Part shown: one piece after another, positions 7,568 through 16,854 of the stretch
How positions within the stretch are numbered: the stretch's first letter is position 1
How the letters are laid out: each line of letters begins with the position of its first letter
Assembly: GCF_900635445.1 (NCBI RefSeq)
Contig: NZ_LR134117.1
Coordinates: 1,984,001-2,048,000 of the forward strand
DNA length: 64,000 nucleotides
Direction of reading: 5' to 3'
Source: Serratia odorifera
Lineage (GTDB): Bacteria; Pseudomonadota; Gammaproteobacteria; Enterobacterales; Enterobacteriaceae
Position numbers and translations under genes: made by a program
The notes under the pieces: model-generated
What the model was told of the DNA's origin: nothing
Seen by the model: the letters and a program-made list of their open reading frames with translations, nothing else
Database searches by the model: none

Positions 7568-7747
7568 ATGAAAGTAATTGTAGAAACATCTGAAGGCGTT
7601 ATTTGGATGCGTGACGCTGCAACAGGCGAAGGGATTGCATCGAGAGGTTATTTAGAGGACGGCACACAGCTAAAAATCATTGCCGCCCTTGAGGATGCGC
7701 TTTTTCAAGCTAAAGGTCAGGCCGGGTTAGTTGATAACGTTGATTGA
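7568..7747 (+). CDS. small phage protein, 59 residues
   Basis: Start at the second ATG of ATGATG, five bases after GGAGG (7558-7562). The sequence MKVIVETSEGVIWMRDAATGEGIASRG looks like a small beta-rich domain followed by an amphipathic helix (TQLKIIAALEDALFQAKG). No known motif. The 3' end overlaps the DUF1883 gene of the other strand by about 20 bases. Confidence 0.55.
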   Translation: MKVIVETSEGVIWMRDAATGEGIASRGYLEDGTQLKIIAALEDALFQAKGQAGLVDNVD

Positions 7748-7990
7748 GTATTGAATGTTTGCTCTGTGACCTGGTGGCAGAGCTAAAACAACGTTCCAGT
7801 TACCACTGTGAGGAACACTAATTCTAGCTGGAAACTGCTTGTAGAAACCTCCGTAATACCGTGCATTTCGACCTGATTTATAAGCTGAATAGTTGCTATC
7901 ATCCATCAGTAATACATTAATTTGATGTGAACACTGAACAGATACAACGCTACCTGCATCCATGTGTTCCCTGCTGTGAATATGAGACAT
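7727..7990 (-). CDS. DUF1883-domain protein
   Basis: The start at 7990 is chosen because AGGGA lies six bases upstream on the minus strand and because the DUF1883 domain begins there; a longer frame to 8071 lacks a ribosome site. The family pattern is clear: an early acidic turn (HMDAGSVVSVQC), then VLLMDDSNYSAYKSGRNARYYGG, and a C-terminal strand set with SVPHSGNWNVVLALPPG. The fold is a small beta-rich domain of unknown role. As I recall, DUF1883 also occurs fused to TIR-type domains in putative immune proteins, but no such domain is here. It is transcribed against the late genes, as is usual for genes expressed from the prophage. Confidence 0.72.
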   Translation of the reverse strand: MSHIHSREHMDAGSVVSVQCSHQINVLLMDDSNYSAYKSGRNARYYGGFYKQFPARISVPHSGNWNVVLALPPGHRANIQYSINVIN

Positions 7991-8134
7991 AGAAATCCCT
8001 TCTTGGCTGTGTGAGAACTCCCAAGATACCACTACCGCCTGAGGTGGAAAAATAACAGGCAAATAATTCAAAAGCTGAGCTAATGCTCGGCTTTTTTCAT
8101 TTATGAGGCACCAACCGCGCAGCGGGAGGTAAGG

Positions 8135-8395
8135 ATGACACGAATGCTAATCAGAGCAGCCGATGGAGCCGTGCACACTGGTAGTGCAGTGTCGTTCGTC
8201 CTCGGCATCATTAATTATTTTTCCCAGAGCGAGTGGATCATTCTCGGCGTTATCTTCGGCATGTTCTGTTCGGCATTTGGTATCGCCCTCGGCATTTACT
8301 TCCGCTGCCGGCGCGAACGGCTTCTGCGTGACTGGATCAACAGGCGTAAGGAGAGCATCGACACGGAAGAGCTTGAAATGCTGGAGCGTGAGTGA
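8135..8395 (+). CDS. holin
   Basis: Holins collect in the inner membrane and open it at a set time for lysis. The product is 86 residues, with a weak hydrophobic segment at about 17-28, a strong membrane helix at about 35-56 and a basic C terminus RCRRERLLRDWINRRKES, which fits a small phage holin with the tail in the cytoplasm. The ribosome site GGGAGGTAAGG is strong. The TGA overlaps the endolysin ATG. The exact holin class is uncertain (HP1-type is a candidate). Confidence 0.75.
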   Translation: MTRMLIRAADGAVHTGSAVSFVLGIINYFSQSEWIILGVIFGMFCSAFGIALGIYFRCRRERLLRDWINRRKESIDTEELEMLERE

Positions 8396-8922
8396 TGGGG
8401 AACAAATCAAAACTCAGTGCTGTAATGCTGGCGCTGATTGGCGCCGGCGCATCGGCTCCGGTCATGATGTCGCAGTTTCAGGGAGAGAAAGAAGGCCAAC
8501 GCCTGACTGCATACCAAGACGGAGTCGGCATCTTGACAATTTGCGGCGGTGTGACAATGGTCAACGGCCAAAAGGTTGTTAAGGGCCAGCGCCTGACCGC
8601 TGAGCAGTGCAAGCAGATTGACGCAGTAGAGCAGAAAAAGGCGATCGATTGGGTAGACCGCAACGTCAAGGTAACGCTGACCGAACCGCAAAAAGTCGGT
8701 ATCGCCTCGTTCTGTCCTTGGAACATCGGCCCCGGAAAATGCTTCACCTCCACATTTTACAAGAAACTGAACGCCGGCGACCGCATTGGCGCTTGCCGCG
8801 AAATCCGCCGCTGGATATACGACGCTGGCCGAGATTGCCGCATCCGCTCGAATAACTGCTACGGGCAGATCCTGCGGCGCGATCAAGAGGCCGAGCTGGC
8901 ATGCTGGGGATTAGACAAATGA
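8395..8922 (+). CDS. SAR endolysin, glycoside hydrolase 24 (R21-like lysozyme)
   Basis: It cleaves the murein glycan chain. The start at ATG 8395 overlaps the holin stop (TGATG); a GTG at 8392 is possible. Residues about 9-27 form a weakly hydrophobic segment rich in Ala, Gly and Ser (signal-arrest-release type), which keeps the enzyme tethered until the membrane is depolarised. The catalytic triad E-x8-D-x5-T is seen as E33, D42 and T48 (numbering from 8395), within EGQRLTAYQDGVGILT. Several Cys in the C-terminal half could form disulfides in the periplasm. Confidence 0.85.
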   Translation: MGNKSKLSAVMLALIGAGASAPVMMSQFQGEKEGQRLTAYQDGVGILTICGGVTMVNGQKVVKGQRLTAEQCKQIDAVEQKKAIDWVDRNVKVTLTEPQKVGIASFCPWNIGPGKCFTSTFYKKLNAGDRIGACREIRRWIYDAGRDCRIRSNNCYGQILRRDQEAELACWGLDK

Positions 8923-9306
8923 GCGGCTGGCTTTCAAAACTGACCAGCGGCGGAATGTTGCTCCTGCTGGTGGTATCAATCTGCCTTGGCGGGTATGGCT
9001 CGTTGTTATCGCATCGATTGGAACTGGCGCGGCAACAGTCTGCCGAGCAGCAAAAGACATTGGCGCAGCAGGCCGGGCTGATTATCACACTGCGCGCGGA
9101 TGACGCCCGTAATCGCGCAATGATGGCTGAACAGCAACGCAGAGAGCAGCAGCTGCGCCAGCAGGGGGGAAACGTACCAGAGGAAATTACGCGATGCGCT
9201 TAAAAATGATGAATGCGCTAATCGCGCTATGCCTAATGCTGCTCTTAAGCTCCTGCGCCCGGACACAAAATCCAGCCCCGCAACAGGTGGTGCTGTTACC
9301 CCCTGA
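8919..9306 (+). pseudogene. Rz i-spanin, frameshifted in a G run
   Basis: Rz is the inner-membrane part of the spanin that fuses the two membranes at the end of lysis. The start ATG (8919) overlaps the endolysin stop. A membrane helix (GGMLLLLVVSICLGGYGS) is followed by a long coiled coil rich in Gln, Arg and Glu. As read the frame ends early at 9203. With one G fewer in the six-G run at 9173-9178 it continues YQRKLRDALKNDECANRAMPN, the normal Rz end, and stops at 9304-9306. The protein would then be about 128 residues. Confidence 0.75.
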
Positions 9307-9457
9307 GTCTGTATTCACCCCATGCGAGCAACCACTATTGTCCGGCGATACATGGGGTGATGCGCTGAGCTACACGCTGGCGCTGCAAACAGCATTATCA
9401 ATCTGTGCCGGCCAAGTGGCCACGCTGAACCAATGGCGGGTTTCCATCGGGAGATAG
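9194..9457 (+). CDS. Rz1 o-spanin lipoprotein
   Basis: The outer-membrane partner of Rz. The start at 9194 lies inside the 3' part of Rz in another frame, the classic embedded arrangement, but the gene runs about 150 bases beyond the Rz end. Residues 1-21 are a lipoprotein signal with the lipobox LLSSC, so lipid attaches at the Cys. The mature part begins with ARTQNPAPQQ, a Pro-rich stretch typical of Rz1. It ends two bases before a tiny Pro-rich frame at 9460. Confidence 0.75.
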   Translation: MRLKMMNALIALCLMLLLSSCARTQNPAPQQVVLLPPESVFTPCEQPLLSGDTWGDALSYTLALQTALSICAGQVATLNQWRVSIGR

Positions 9458-9459
9458 AC

Positions 9460-9552
9460 ATGGGGAGAAAAGCTCCGACACCACCTCCATACAAACCTGG
9501 GGATAAAGTTGTGCGGCCAGCACCACCACCTCCGCCGCCAAAACCAAGATAG
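9460..9552 (+). CDS. tiny proline-rich peptide, 30 residues
   Basis: ATG 9460 has GGGAGA five bases upstream, and the frame starts two bases after the Rz1 stop. It encodes MGRKAPTPPPYKPGDKVV followed by seven prolines and KPR. The good ribosome site and tight spacing to the lysis genes suggest it is translated. Proline runs of this length slow ribosomes and need EF-P. It has no membrane segment. Function unknown; the shortness means chance cannot be excluded. Confidence 0.4.
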   Translation: MGRKAPTPPPYKPGDKVVRPAPPPPPPKPR

Positions 9553-9627
9553 GCATTGCAGGTGGCATTCACTGAGTGCCACCGAGAATGCTATAAATAC
9601 CATTTACAACAAATGGAATGCATGCAG

Positions 9628-9900
9628 ATGGCTAAACCTGAAGAGCCTTACCGGTTGTTAAAAGTGGAAAGTTATGTTGCGAATAGTACCTCAGGAAAAA
9701 GAGGGAAAATCCACATTCGTCCCTTACCGGGGCAATGGGCGGGTGCTCATCTGGCCGTAGAGTGTTCAAAAAAACTTTCTGATCCAAAAATCTATCCTGT
9801 TGGTAGTCAATTTGAGATTACTGCTAAGTTAACGGATAGAGAGGATGGTGGGGAGTATATTTACAGTAGCTTTCGATGGAAATTCAAACAGATTAAATAG
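9628..9900 (+). CDS. hypothetical phage protein, 90 residues
   Basis: The frame is open from 9556, but the more natural start is ATG 9628 (MAKPEEPYRLLKVESYV). The rest looks like a small beta-rich domain, with KIHIRPLPGQW and a C-terminal strand pair EYIYSSFRWKFKQIK. The name of the family is not known to me. The gene is AT-rich relative to the lysis genes and is followed by a short stem and T run near 9899-9920. It lies between the lysis genes and cos, where lambdoid phages often carry accessory genes. Confidence 0.5.
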   Translation: MAKPEEPYRLLKVESYVANSTSGKRGKIHIRPLPGQWAGAHLAVECSKKLSDPKIYPVGSQFEITAKLTDREDGGEYIYSSFRWKFKQIK

Positions 9901-10057
9901 CCGCCTCTGGGCTGTTTTTTATTGCCCATCACAAAGCGCCCATAAGGACGCTGTGTAATGCGCAAAGCAAAGTCACCTCGTAATCCCGGCTCGCTGTGGG
10001 GGTAACGGTGGTGGCTTTTTTATCATCACCGTCATTACCACCCAGAAAGGAGAGCCG

Positions 10058-10255
10058 ATGTTCAAATATGAATTGGGACAGACAGCCATAACGACCACAG
10101 GCGAGACGTGTTCTATTCTGGGGCGCGCTGAGTACAGCAACGAACCGAACATGTATCTTCTGAGCTGGCCATCGGATAACGGCACAACGGCGCAGATCTG
10201 GTTCAAAGAGGACGAGTTAACCCCAGTTGCATCAATGCCTGAGCCTTCCTCATAG
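10058..10255 (+). CDS. small phage protein, 65 residues
   Basis: Start at ATG 10058 after AAAGGAGA, a strong ribosome site. The sequence has short strands (FKYELGQTAITTTGETCSILGRAEYS, then MYLLSWPSDNG and AQIWFKEDELTPV), which fits a small SH3- or KOW-like barrel. No catalytic residues are evident. It is the last gene before cos. Function unknown. Confidence 0.6.
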   Translation: MFKYELGQTAITTTGETCSILGRAEYSNEPNMYLLSWPSDNGTTAQIWFKEDELTPVASMPEPSS

Positions 10256-10345
10256 GCAGCAATACAGATGGCTCTTGTGAGAACCATCGATAATGCACCA
10301 CATCCAATCTGCATTTCAAAAGGTACTCCCGAGGGGGCACCCCAG

Positions 10346-10371
10346 CCACGGGGCGGCGACCTCGCGGAAAA
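10346..10371 (+). other. cos site (cosN) with lambda-type cohesive end
   Basis: Bases 10351-10362 are GGGCGGCGACCT, the same 12 bases as the lambda cohesive end, and the flank CGCGG after it also matches lambda cosN. It lies about 110 bases before the small terminase gene, as in lambda. Terminase would nick here to make 12-base 5' overhangs. The AT-rich stretch 10371-10480 probably holds the terminase- and IHF-binding part of cos (cosB), but individual sites were not resolved. Confidence 0.85.
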
Positions 10372-10480
10372 CGGCTAGTTTTTCACATTTCATTGACATC
10401 ATCATCATCTGTTAACTCAATTGTTTTTCTTGATGATTTTTTTTCGAGGATGTCGAATTGTATGAAAAGTGTTCATCATC

Positions 10481-10975
10481 ATGGATAAAGAACTGGAAAA
10501 CGTCCGACTGAATCTGAACCAGCTCGCGGCAATTACCGGTGCGCACAGGCAAACCATTGCAGCACGTCTAAAAAATGTCGAACCCGCACCCGGCAGTAAT
10601 GCCAAATTGAAACTTTATACCCTACCGGATGTGTTATCGGAGTTGGTGAAGATTGCACCGGTGGCTGATGTTGATGAAATGCTGCCGCCCGATCGCAAAG
10701 CCTGGTTTCAGTCAGAACGTGAAAGGCTCAAATTTGAGCAGGAAACGAGCGACTTAATTCCGGCTGCAGAAGTCGCCCGCGAGTTTTCAGCAATGGCAAA
10801 AGCGATGGTGCAGGTGCTGGAAACATTACCGGATATCTTGGAGCGTGATTGCGCGTTGTCACCATCAGCTGTTTCTCGGGTGCAGTCCATCATTGACGAT
10901 CTGCGTGATCAGATAGCGTTGAAAGTTATGCAAGCGAATACAGAGATCGAGGAGGAAATGCCCGAGGAGGATTAA
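10481..10975 (+). CDS. terminase small subunit (Nu1-like)
   Basis: Binds cosB and positions the large subunit. The product is 164 residues. The N-terminal 50 residues are a helix-turn-helix of the Nu1 type (LNLNQLAAITGAHRQTIAARL). The middle and C-terminal part form helices for assembly, ending in a run of Glu. The ATG at 10481 is preferred to the upstream GTG at 10469 because the family begins close to the HTH; the ribosome site is weak. The stop TAATG overlaps the large subunit start. Confidence 0.85.
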   Translation: MDKELENVRLNLNQLAAITGAHRQTIAARLKNVEPAPGSNAKLKLYTLPDVLSELVKIAPVADVDEMLPPDRKAWFQSERERLKFEQETSDLIPAAEVAREFSAMAKAMVQVLETLPDILERDCALSPSAVSRVQSIIDDLRDQIALKVMQANTEIEEEMPEED

Positions 10976-13081
10976 TGGTCGCACAGGCATCAGCTGCAGA
11001 AACCCGGCGGCACATGGCTGGTATTATTCAGGCACCGCGCCGAATGCCGGTTGCTGAAGCTGTTGAAAAATTTATGCGTGTGCCGATGGGGGCGGGCAAC
11101 TCTGTCAAGTGGGACCCGAGTGTAGCACCTTATGTTATTGAGCCAATGAACTGCCTGGCATCGCGTGAATACGATGCGGTGATTTTCGTCGGTCCAGCCC
11201 GTACAGGTAAAACGATCGGCCTGATTGACGGCTGGATTGTTTACAACATCGTGTGCGACCCCGCCGATATGTTGGTGGTGCAAATCTCGGAAGAGAAAGC
11301 GCGTGAGCACTCTAAGAAGCGTCTGGCGCGGACATTTCGCGTGAGCCCTGAAGTAGCCAAACGACTCAGCCCGCGTCGTAATGATAATAACGTGCATGAC
11401 CGTACATTTCTGGCTGGAAATTATCTAAAGCTGGGCTGGCCATCAGTCAATATCATGTCATCCTCAGACTATAAGTGCACCGCCCTGACTGATTATGACC
11501 GTATGCCTGAGGATATCGATGGCGAGGGTGACGGTTTCACGCTTGCGTCAAAACGTACCACAACGTTTATGAGCGCCGGTATGACTCTGGTAGAGAGTTC
11601 TCCGGGCCGCGATATCATTGATTCAAAATGGCGTCGCCGTTCTGAGCATGAGGCTCCGCCAACGACGGGCATTCTCTCCCTGTTTAACCGAGGGGACCGA
11701 CGTAAGTGGTATTGGAAATGCCCGCATTGCAGTGAACATTTCCAGCCGATCATGGAGGTGATGACTGGTTACCGCGAAATCCCTGATCCAGTAAAGGCCA
11801 GTGAGTCAGCGTATATGTGTTGTCCTCATTGCAGCGGCACAATAACGGCAACCCAGAAGCGGACTTTGAACCAGACTGGTGTATGGCTGCGAGAGGGGGA
11901 AACGATTGACTCGGACGGTAAGCGAGCAGGGGAACCGCGCCGCTCTCGTATAGCGTCGTTCTGGATGGAAGGTCCTGCAGCGGCATATCAAACCTGGTCA
12001 CAGCTCGTTTATAAGCTGCTCACCGCAGAACAAGATTATGAGGCTACAGGATCGGAAGAAACGCTCAAGGCGGTAATTAATACCGACTGGGGACGGCCGT
12101 ACTTGCCGCAGTCGGCAACCGAACAGCGAAAATCGGATGCACTGATGGCGCGGGCGGAGGCTGTCACGAAGCGCGCGGTTCCCGAAGGGGTTCGCTTCCT
12201 GGTGGCTACGGTGGATGTTCAGGGCGGGAAAAATCGTCGGTTTGTCGTGCAGGTCATGGGATACGGCGCACATGGCGAGCGCTGGCTGGTGGATCGCTAC
12301 AACATCAGGCAATCGATGCGGTTCGATAAGAACGGCGAAAGCCTGCCGGTTGATCCGGCCGCTTATCTTGAAGACTGGGATTTATTGCGTACGGATGTGC
12401 TGGATAAATGCTGGCCATTGGATAAAGACCCCAGCGTAAAAATGCCTGTACTTGCCATGGCCGTTGACTCCGGCGGTGAGGACGGTGTAACGGGCAATGC
12501 GTACGAATTCTGGCGCAAGTGTCGCCGGGATGGAGTGCAGAAGCGCGTTTATCTCTTCAAGGGCGACAGCCAAGCCCGCAGCAAGTTGATCAGTAAAACA
12601 TTCCCCGATAATACAGAACGTTCAAACCGGCGCGCGCAAGCGCGTGGGGATGTACCGCTTTACCTTTTGCAAACCAACGCGTTGAAAGATCGGATTAATA
12701 ACGCGCTGCTGCGCGGTACGCCGGGGGCTAACTATGTTCATTTCCCCCGACTGGATCGGTGAATGGTTTTATGACGAACTGACGTATGAAGAGCGCGGTC
12801 CAGATGGAAAGTGGAAAAAACCGGGCCGCGGCGCCAACGAAGCATTCGACTTGATGGTCTACGCCCAGGCACTGGTGATCTTGCGAGGTTACGAGAAGAT
12901 TAAATGGGAGAAGCCACCACCATGGGCAGAACCATTTGAATATTCAGCCTCCCCGTTACCTGCAACAAAACCAGTATCCCGCCAAAAAACAATACGTGAA
13001 ACCGAACAAAAAGACCCCGCCGGCGCTGAAGGAAAAACTTCGGCGTGGGCACCCATTAATTCTTCAGGAGGGTGGCTATGA
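10975..13081 (+). pseudogene. terminase large subunit (GpA-like), one frameshift
   Basis: The packaging motor ATPase and cos nuclease. The first frame (10975-12762) covers the ATPase, with Walker A GPARTGKT near residue 75, two zinc-type Cys pairs (CPHC near residue 248 and CCPHC near residue 282), and the nuclease region with an acidic cluster near TVDVQGG. At 12744-12748 there are five C where four are expected; removing one joins YVHFP to DWIGEWFYDELTYEERG and the frame then runs to 13081, ending in SSGGWL. The restored protein would be about 700 residues. Only the last 100 residues are affected. Confidence 0.85.
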
Positions 13082-13293
13082 ATCAGGCCGATATCGAAAA
13101 CATGATCCAGAGCTACGTGGCGGCGGAAAAGGCGGTTCTGGAGGGGAAGTCGATCACGTTTAACGGCCAATCGATGACGATGGAAAGCCTATCAGAAATC
13201 CGCAAAGGGCGGGCGTACTGGGAGCGAAGGCTAAGTGATCTGATCGCATCGCGTCGTGGGCGGCCGATGTACAAAGTGGCGAGGTTCCCATGA
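13078..13293 (+). CDS. head-tail joining protein gpW
   Basis: A small protein of about 71 residues that sits in the head-tail connector after DNA packaging. AGGAG lies seven bases before ATG 13078, which overlaps the terminase stop. Family features are a basic helical N-terminal half (IENMIQSYVAAEKAVLEGKS) and the central hairpin ITFNGQSMTMESL, followed by the helix RKGRAYWERRLSDLIASRRG. The stop overlaps the portal ATG. Confidence 0.85.
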   Translation: MNQADIENMIQSYVAAEKAVLEGKSITFNGQSMTMESLSEIRKGRAYWERRLSDLIASRRGRPMYKVARFP

Positions 13294-14802
13294 GTTTTAT
13301 CGACGATGTGATCGGCATTCTCTCACCGGCATGGAAAGCTGGTCGGCTGCAAGCCCGCTATAAGATTGCTGCCTATGAGGCGGTAATGCCGACGCGAACC
13401 CATAAGGCGCGCAAGGAAAACCGCAACGCCAATCAGTTGACGCAGTTTGGTGGGCGCTCCTTGCGAGAACAGGCCCGATGGCTGGATAACAACCACGATC
13501 TGGTGATCGGCTTGCTGGACAAGATGGAGGAAAGGATTGTCGGTGCGCGCGGCATCATCGTTGAGCCCCAGCCACTCCTGCTAACGGGGGGCGGTGGCGG
13601 ATGATCTGGCCAAGGAAATTCGAGCCGCATGGGCGGAGTGGTCCGTGGCGCCCGAAGTCACCGGGCAATATACCCGCCCGGTAATGGAGCGGTTGTTGGC
13701 ACGTACCTGGCTGCGGGACGGCGAAGTGTTTTGTCAGATGGTTCAGGGAAAAGTCGCGGGCTTGACCCCGCAGGCCGGCGTGCCATTTTGGCTTGAAGCC
13801 CTGGAGCCTGATTTTGTGCCTTTGGACAGTAATGACAGCGGGAAAGGGCTCTGTCAGGGGATTTTCCTGAATGCCTGGGGCCGACCAACCAAGTACCAGG
13901 TCCATAAATCTCTGACCACCTCAGGGATAGCATTAGGTGATACCAAGGAGATCAGCGTCGAAAACATGCTGCACCTGAAATTTGTGCGTCGTCTACATCA
14001 GATCAGGGGTAACAGTTTGCTCTCCGGGATCCTTGTTCGCCTCAGTGCGCTGAAGGATTACGAAGATGCCGAATTGACCGCGGCACGTATTGCCGCCGCG
14101 CTTGGTATGTACGTGAAAAAAGGCGATGGCCAGTCGTACGATGGGGATAACACACCTGATGATGATCGAGAAATGGATATCGTCCCAGGCATGCTCTTTG
14201 ATGGGCTTCAGCCGGGTGAAGAAATCGGCATGATCAAGTCGGATCGCCCCAATCCCAACCTTGAAAACTTCCGTAATGGGCAGCTGCGGGCCGTATCTGC
14301 CGGTAGTCGCGGCAGCTACTCCAGCATTGCGCGGGATTATAACGGCACCTATTCCTCCCAACGGCAAGAGCTGGTGGAGTCATTCGAAGGTTACAACATT
14401 CTGCAGGACTCATTCGTTGCCGCGATATCTCGGCCGAATTACCGAAACTGGCTACAGATGGCAATCACCTCTGGCGTGATAAAAACACCGGCCGATCTCG
14501 ACATGAAATCACTGTTTAACGCCGTGTATAGCGGTCCGGTGATGCCGTGGATTGACCCGCTGAAAGAGGCCAATGGCTGGAAAGTGCAGGTGCGCGGTGG
14601 TGCAGCAACAGAAAGCGACTGGATCCGTTCTCGCGGTGCAAATCCATCTGAAGTTAAGCGCCGGCGAAAAGCAGAAATAGACGAAAACAACAAGCTGGGG
14701 CTGGTGTTTGATACCGATCCCGCCAACGACAAAGGAGGCACCAGTGCCGAAGCAACGAAACAGGGCGAGTCATCGTCCGAAAGCGAACGCCGGAAAAAAT
14801 AA
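13290..14802 (+). pseudogene. portal protein (lambda B family), one frameshift
   Basis: Forms the twelve-subunit ring through which DNA enters the head. The first frame runs 13290-13604 and holds the N-terminal RYKIAAYEAVMPTRTHKA block. A run of six G at 13586-13591 is one longer than needed; with five the frame continues GAVADDLAKEIRAAW and on to 14802. The long second part has the portal core with DGEVFCQMVQ, ENMLHLKF, the stem helices and a C-terminal charged, Ser-rich tail. About 504 residues when restored. The protease/capsid start lies inside its 3' end. Confidence 0.85.
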
Positions 14803-16768
14803 CTCCTGGTTTCGCATGCAGGCCAAGGCCAACAGCTCCGCCGATATCTACATCTATGACGAGATCGGCTACTGGGGGATCACGGCCAAGCAGTTTGTTA
14901 AAGATTTGCAGGCACTGGGCGACATTACCCAAATTAACCTGCATATCAACTCCCCGGGTGGCGATGTATTTGACGGCATCGCCATTTTTAATGCTCTGAA
15001 AAATCATGGTGCCGCGATCACTGTACATATTGACGGCCTGGCGGCTTCCATGGCGTCAGTGATCGCGATGGTCGGCAACCCCGTCATCATGCCGGAAAAC
15101 ACCATGATGATGATCCACAAACCCTGGGGCTTCGCCGGCGGCGATGCTAACGACATGAGAAATTACGCCGACTTGCTGGATAAAGTCGAGAACGTGTTGA
15201 TCCCGGCCTATGTCGCTAAAACAGGAAAGTCGGCAGATGAAGTCGCCGCCATGCTTGACGATGAAACCTGGATGGATGGCAAAGAATGCCTCGCTCTAGG
15301 TTTTGCTGATCAGGTCACTCCCTCTCTGCAGGCCATGGCCTGTATTCATTCCAAACGCATTGAGGATTTTGAAAAAATGCCAAATTCTATCCGTAACCTG
15401 ATCACCCCGCCGCGTAACAGCACGATTCCAGCTCCGCAGCCTGCGCCACAACCAGCACCGTCCGCACCTGAAAATAGCGTGGATGCTGCCGCGATCCGTG
15501 CGCAGGTGGTGGCAGAACAAAAGGCCCGTGTGACCGATATCAATAACCTGTTTGCCATGTTTGGCGGCAAGCATCAGGAGCTGCAGGCGAGCTGCATCGC
15601 TGATATTGATTGCACCGTCTCCGCGGCAAAAGACAAATTGCTTGAAATGCTGGGTAAAGGGACAACCCCGTCAGACAAAATCGCGATCGGCGCCCAAGCG
15701 CATATCAGTAACGGGAACATTGTTGGCGATGGTGTCCGCCAGATGTTGATGGCCCGCGCCGGCTATGAAGAGCGTGACAACAGTAATGCCTATAACGGTA
15801 TGACGCTGCGCGAGTTGGCGCGTATGTCGCTGACCGAGCGCGGGATTAGCGTTTCGACGTTAAACCCGGTTCAAATGGTCGGTTTGGCGCTGACACACAG
15901 CACCTCAGATTTTGGCAACATTCTGCTGGATGTGGCGAATAAGTCGATTCTGCAGGGGTGGGAAGAAGCTGCCGAAACGTTTGAACAGTGGACCAAAAAA
16001 GGCCAACTTTCAGACTTTAAAACCGCGACCCGCGTCGGCCTGGGTGGGTTCCCGTCGCTGCGGCAGGTACGTGAGGGGGCCGAGTACAAGTACGTTACCA
16101 CCGGCGATCGCGGTGAAAAAATTGCACTGGCCACCTATGGGGAAATTTTCTCTATCACCCGCCAGGCCATTATCAACGACGATCTCAACCAACTGACGGA
16201 TGTGCCGATGAAGATGGGCCGCGCGGCAAAAGCGACGATCGGCGATCTGGTTTACGCCGTATTGGTGGATAACAAAGTCATGTCGGACGGTAAAAAGCTG
16301 TTTAGCGCTGACCACAAAAACATGACCACCGGCGCCATTGACGTCGGTAACCTGGATAAAGCCCGTCAGCTGATGCGTACGCAGAAAGAACCGACCACCG
16401 GCCGCTCGTTGAACATTCGCCCGGCCTTCCTGCTGGTACCAACCGCTCTGGAAACGATTGCTAGCCAGACAATCAAGTCGGCCAGCGTGAAAGGGGCTGA
16501 TATCAATGCCGGCATTATCAACCCGATCCAAAATTTTGCTTCGGTGATTGGTGAAGCGCGTCTTGACGACGCTGATCCGGCCGCCTGGTATCTGGCATCA
16601 GCCAAGGGCAGCGACACTATCGAGGTCGCATATCTCAACGGCGTTGACGTGCCATATATCGATCAGCAAGAGGGTTTCAATACTGACGGTATCGCGACCA
16701 AGGTTCGCATTGATGCGGGTGTTGCCCCGATCGATCACCGCGGCATGACTTACTCCTCCGGCAAATAA
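14744..16768 (+). CDS. ClpP-type prohead protease fused to major capsid protein
   Basis: One polypeptide carries the maturation protease and the shell protein. The start GTG 14744 has AAAGGAGG five bases upstream and overlaps the portal end. Residues about 25-215 are a ClpP-like serine protease: INSPGGDVFDG, then the Ser in DGLAASMAS, and the His in MMIHKPWG. A Pro-rich linker (about 232-250) leads to a scaffold-like helical part and the capsid domain from about residue 320, ending SSGK. Such protease-capsid fusions are known in lambdoid phages; the protease must cut the chain to release the capsid part. Intact at about 674 residues. Confidence 0.9.
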   Translation: MPKQRNRASHRPKANAGKNNSWFRMQAKANSSADIYIYDEIGYWGITAKQFVKDLQALGDITQINLHINSPGGDVFDGIAIFNALKNHGAAITVHIDGLAASMASVIAMVGNPVIMPENTMMMIHKPWGFAGGDANDMRNYADLLDKVENVLIPAYVAKTGKSADEVAAMLDDETWMDGKECLALGFADQVTPSLQAMACIHSKRIEDFEKMPNSIRNLITPPRNSTIPAPQPAPQPAPSAPENSVDAAAIRAQVVAEQKARVTDINNLFAMFGGKHQELQASCIADIDCTVSAAKDKLLEMLGKGTTPSDKIAIGAQAHISNGNIVGDGVRQMLMARAGYEERDNSNAYNGMTLRELARMSLTERGISVSTLNPVQMVGLALTHSTSDFGNILLDVANKSILQGWEEAAETFEQWTKKGQLSDFKTATRVGLGGFPSLRQVREGAEYKYVTTGDRGEKIALATYGEIFSITRQAIINDDLNQLTDVPMKMGRAAKATIGDLVYAVLVDNKVMSDGKKLFSADHKNMTTGAIDVGNLDKARQLMRTQKEPTTGRSLNIRPAFLLVPTALETIASQTIKSASVKGADINAGIINPIQNFASVIGEARLDDADPAAWYLASAKGSDTIEVAYLNGVDVPYIDQQEGFNTDGIATKVRIDAGVAPIDHRGMTYSSGK

Positions 16769-16787
16769 GCCAGCAGCGCAAACATGA

Positions 16788-16809
16788 CGGCCCTGACGGG
16801 CTTTTTTTA
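16788..16809 (+). terminator. possible terminator after the capsid gene
   Basis: A short stem GCCC/GGGC with seven T. A longer GC-rich hairpin (CGGCCCC/GGGGCCG) follows before the next gene. It may set the ratio of capsid to downstream products. Confidence 0.4.
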
Positions 16810-16854
16810 TACCTGAAATTCGGCCCCTGTGAGGGGCCGTATGGAGAGTTTCAA

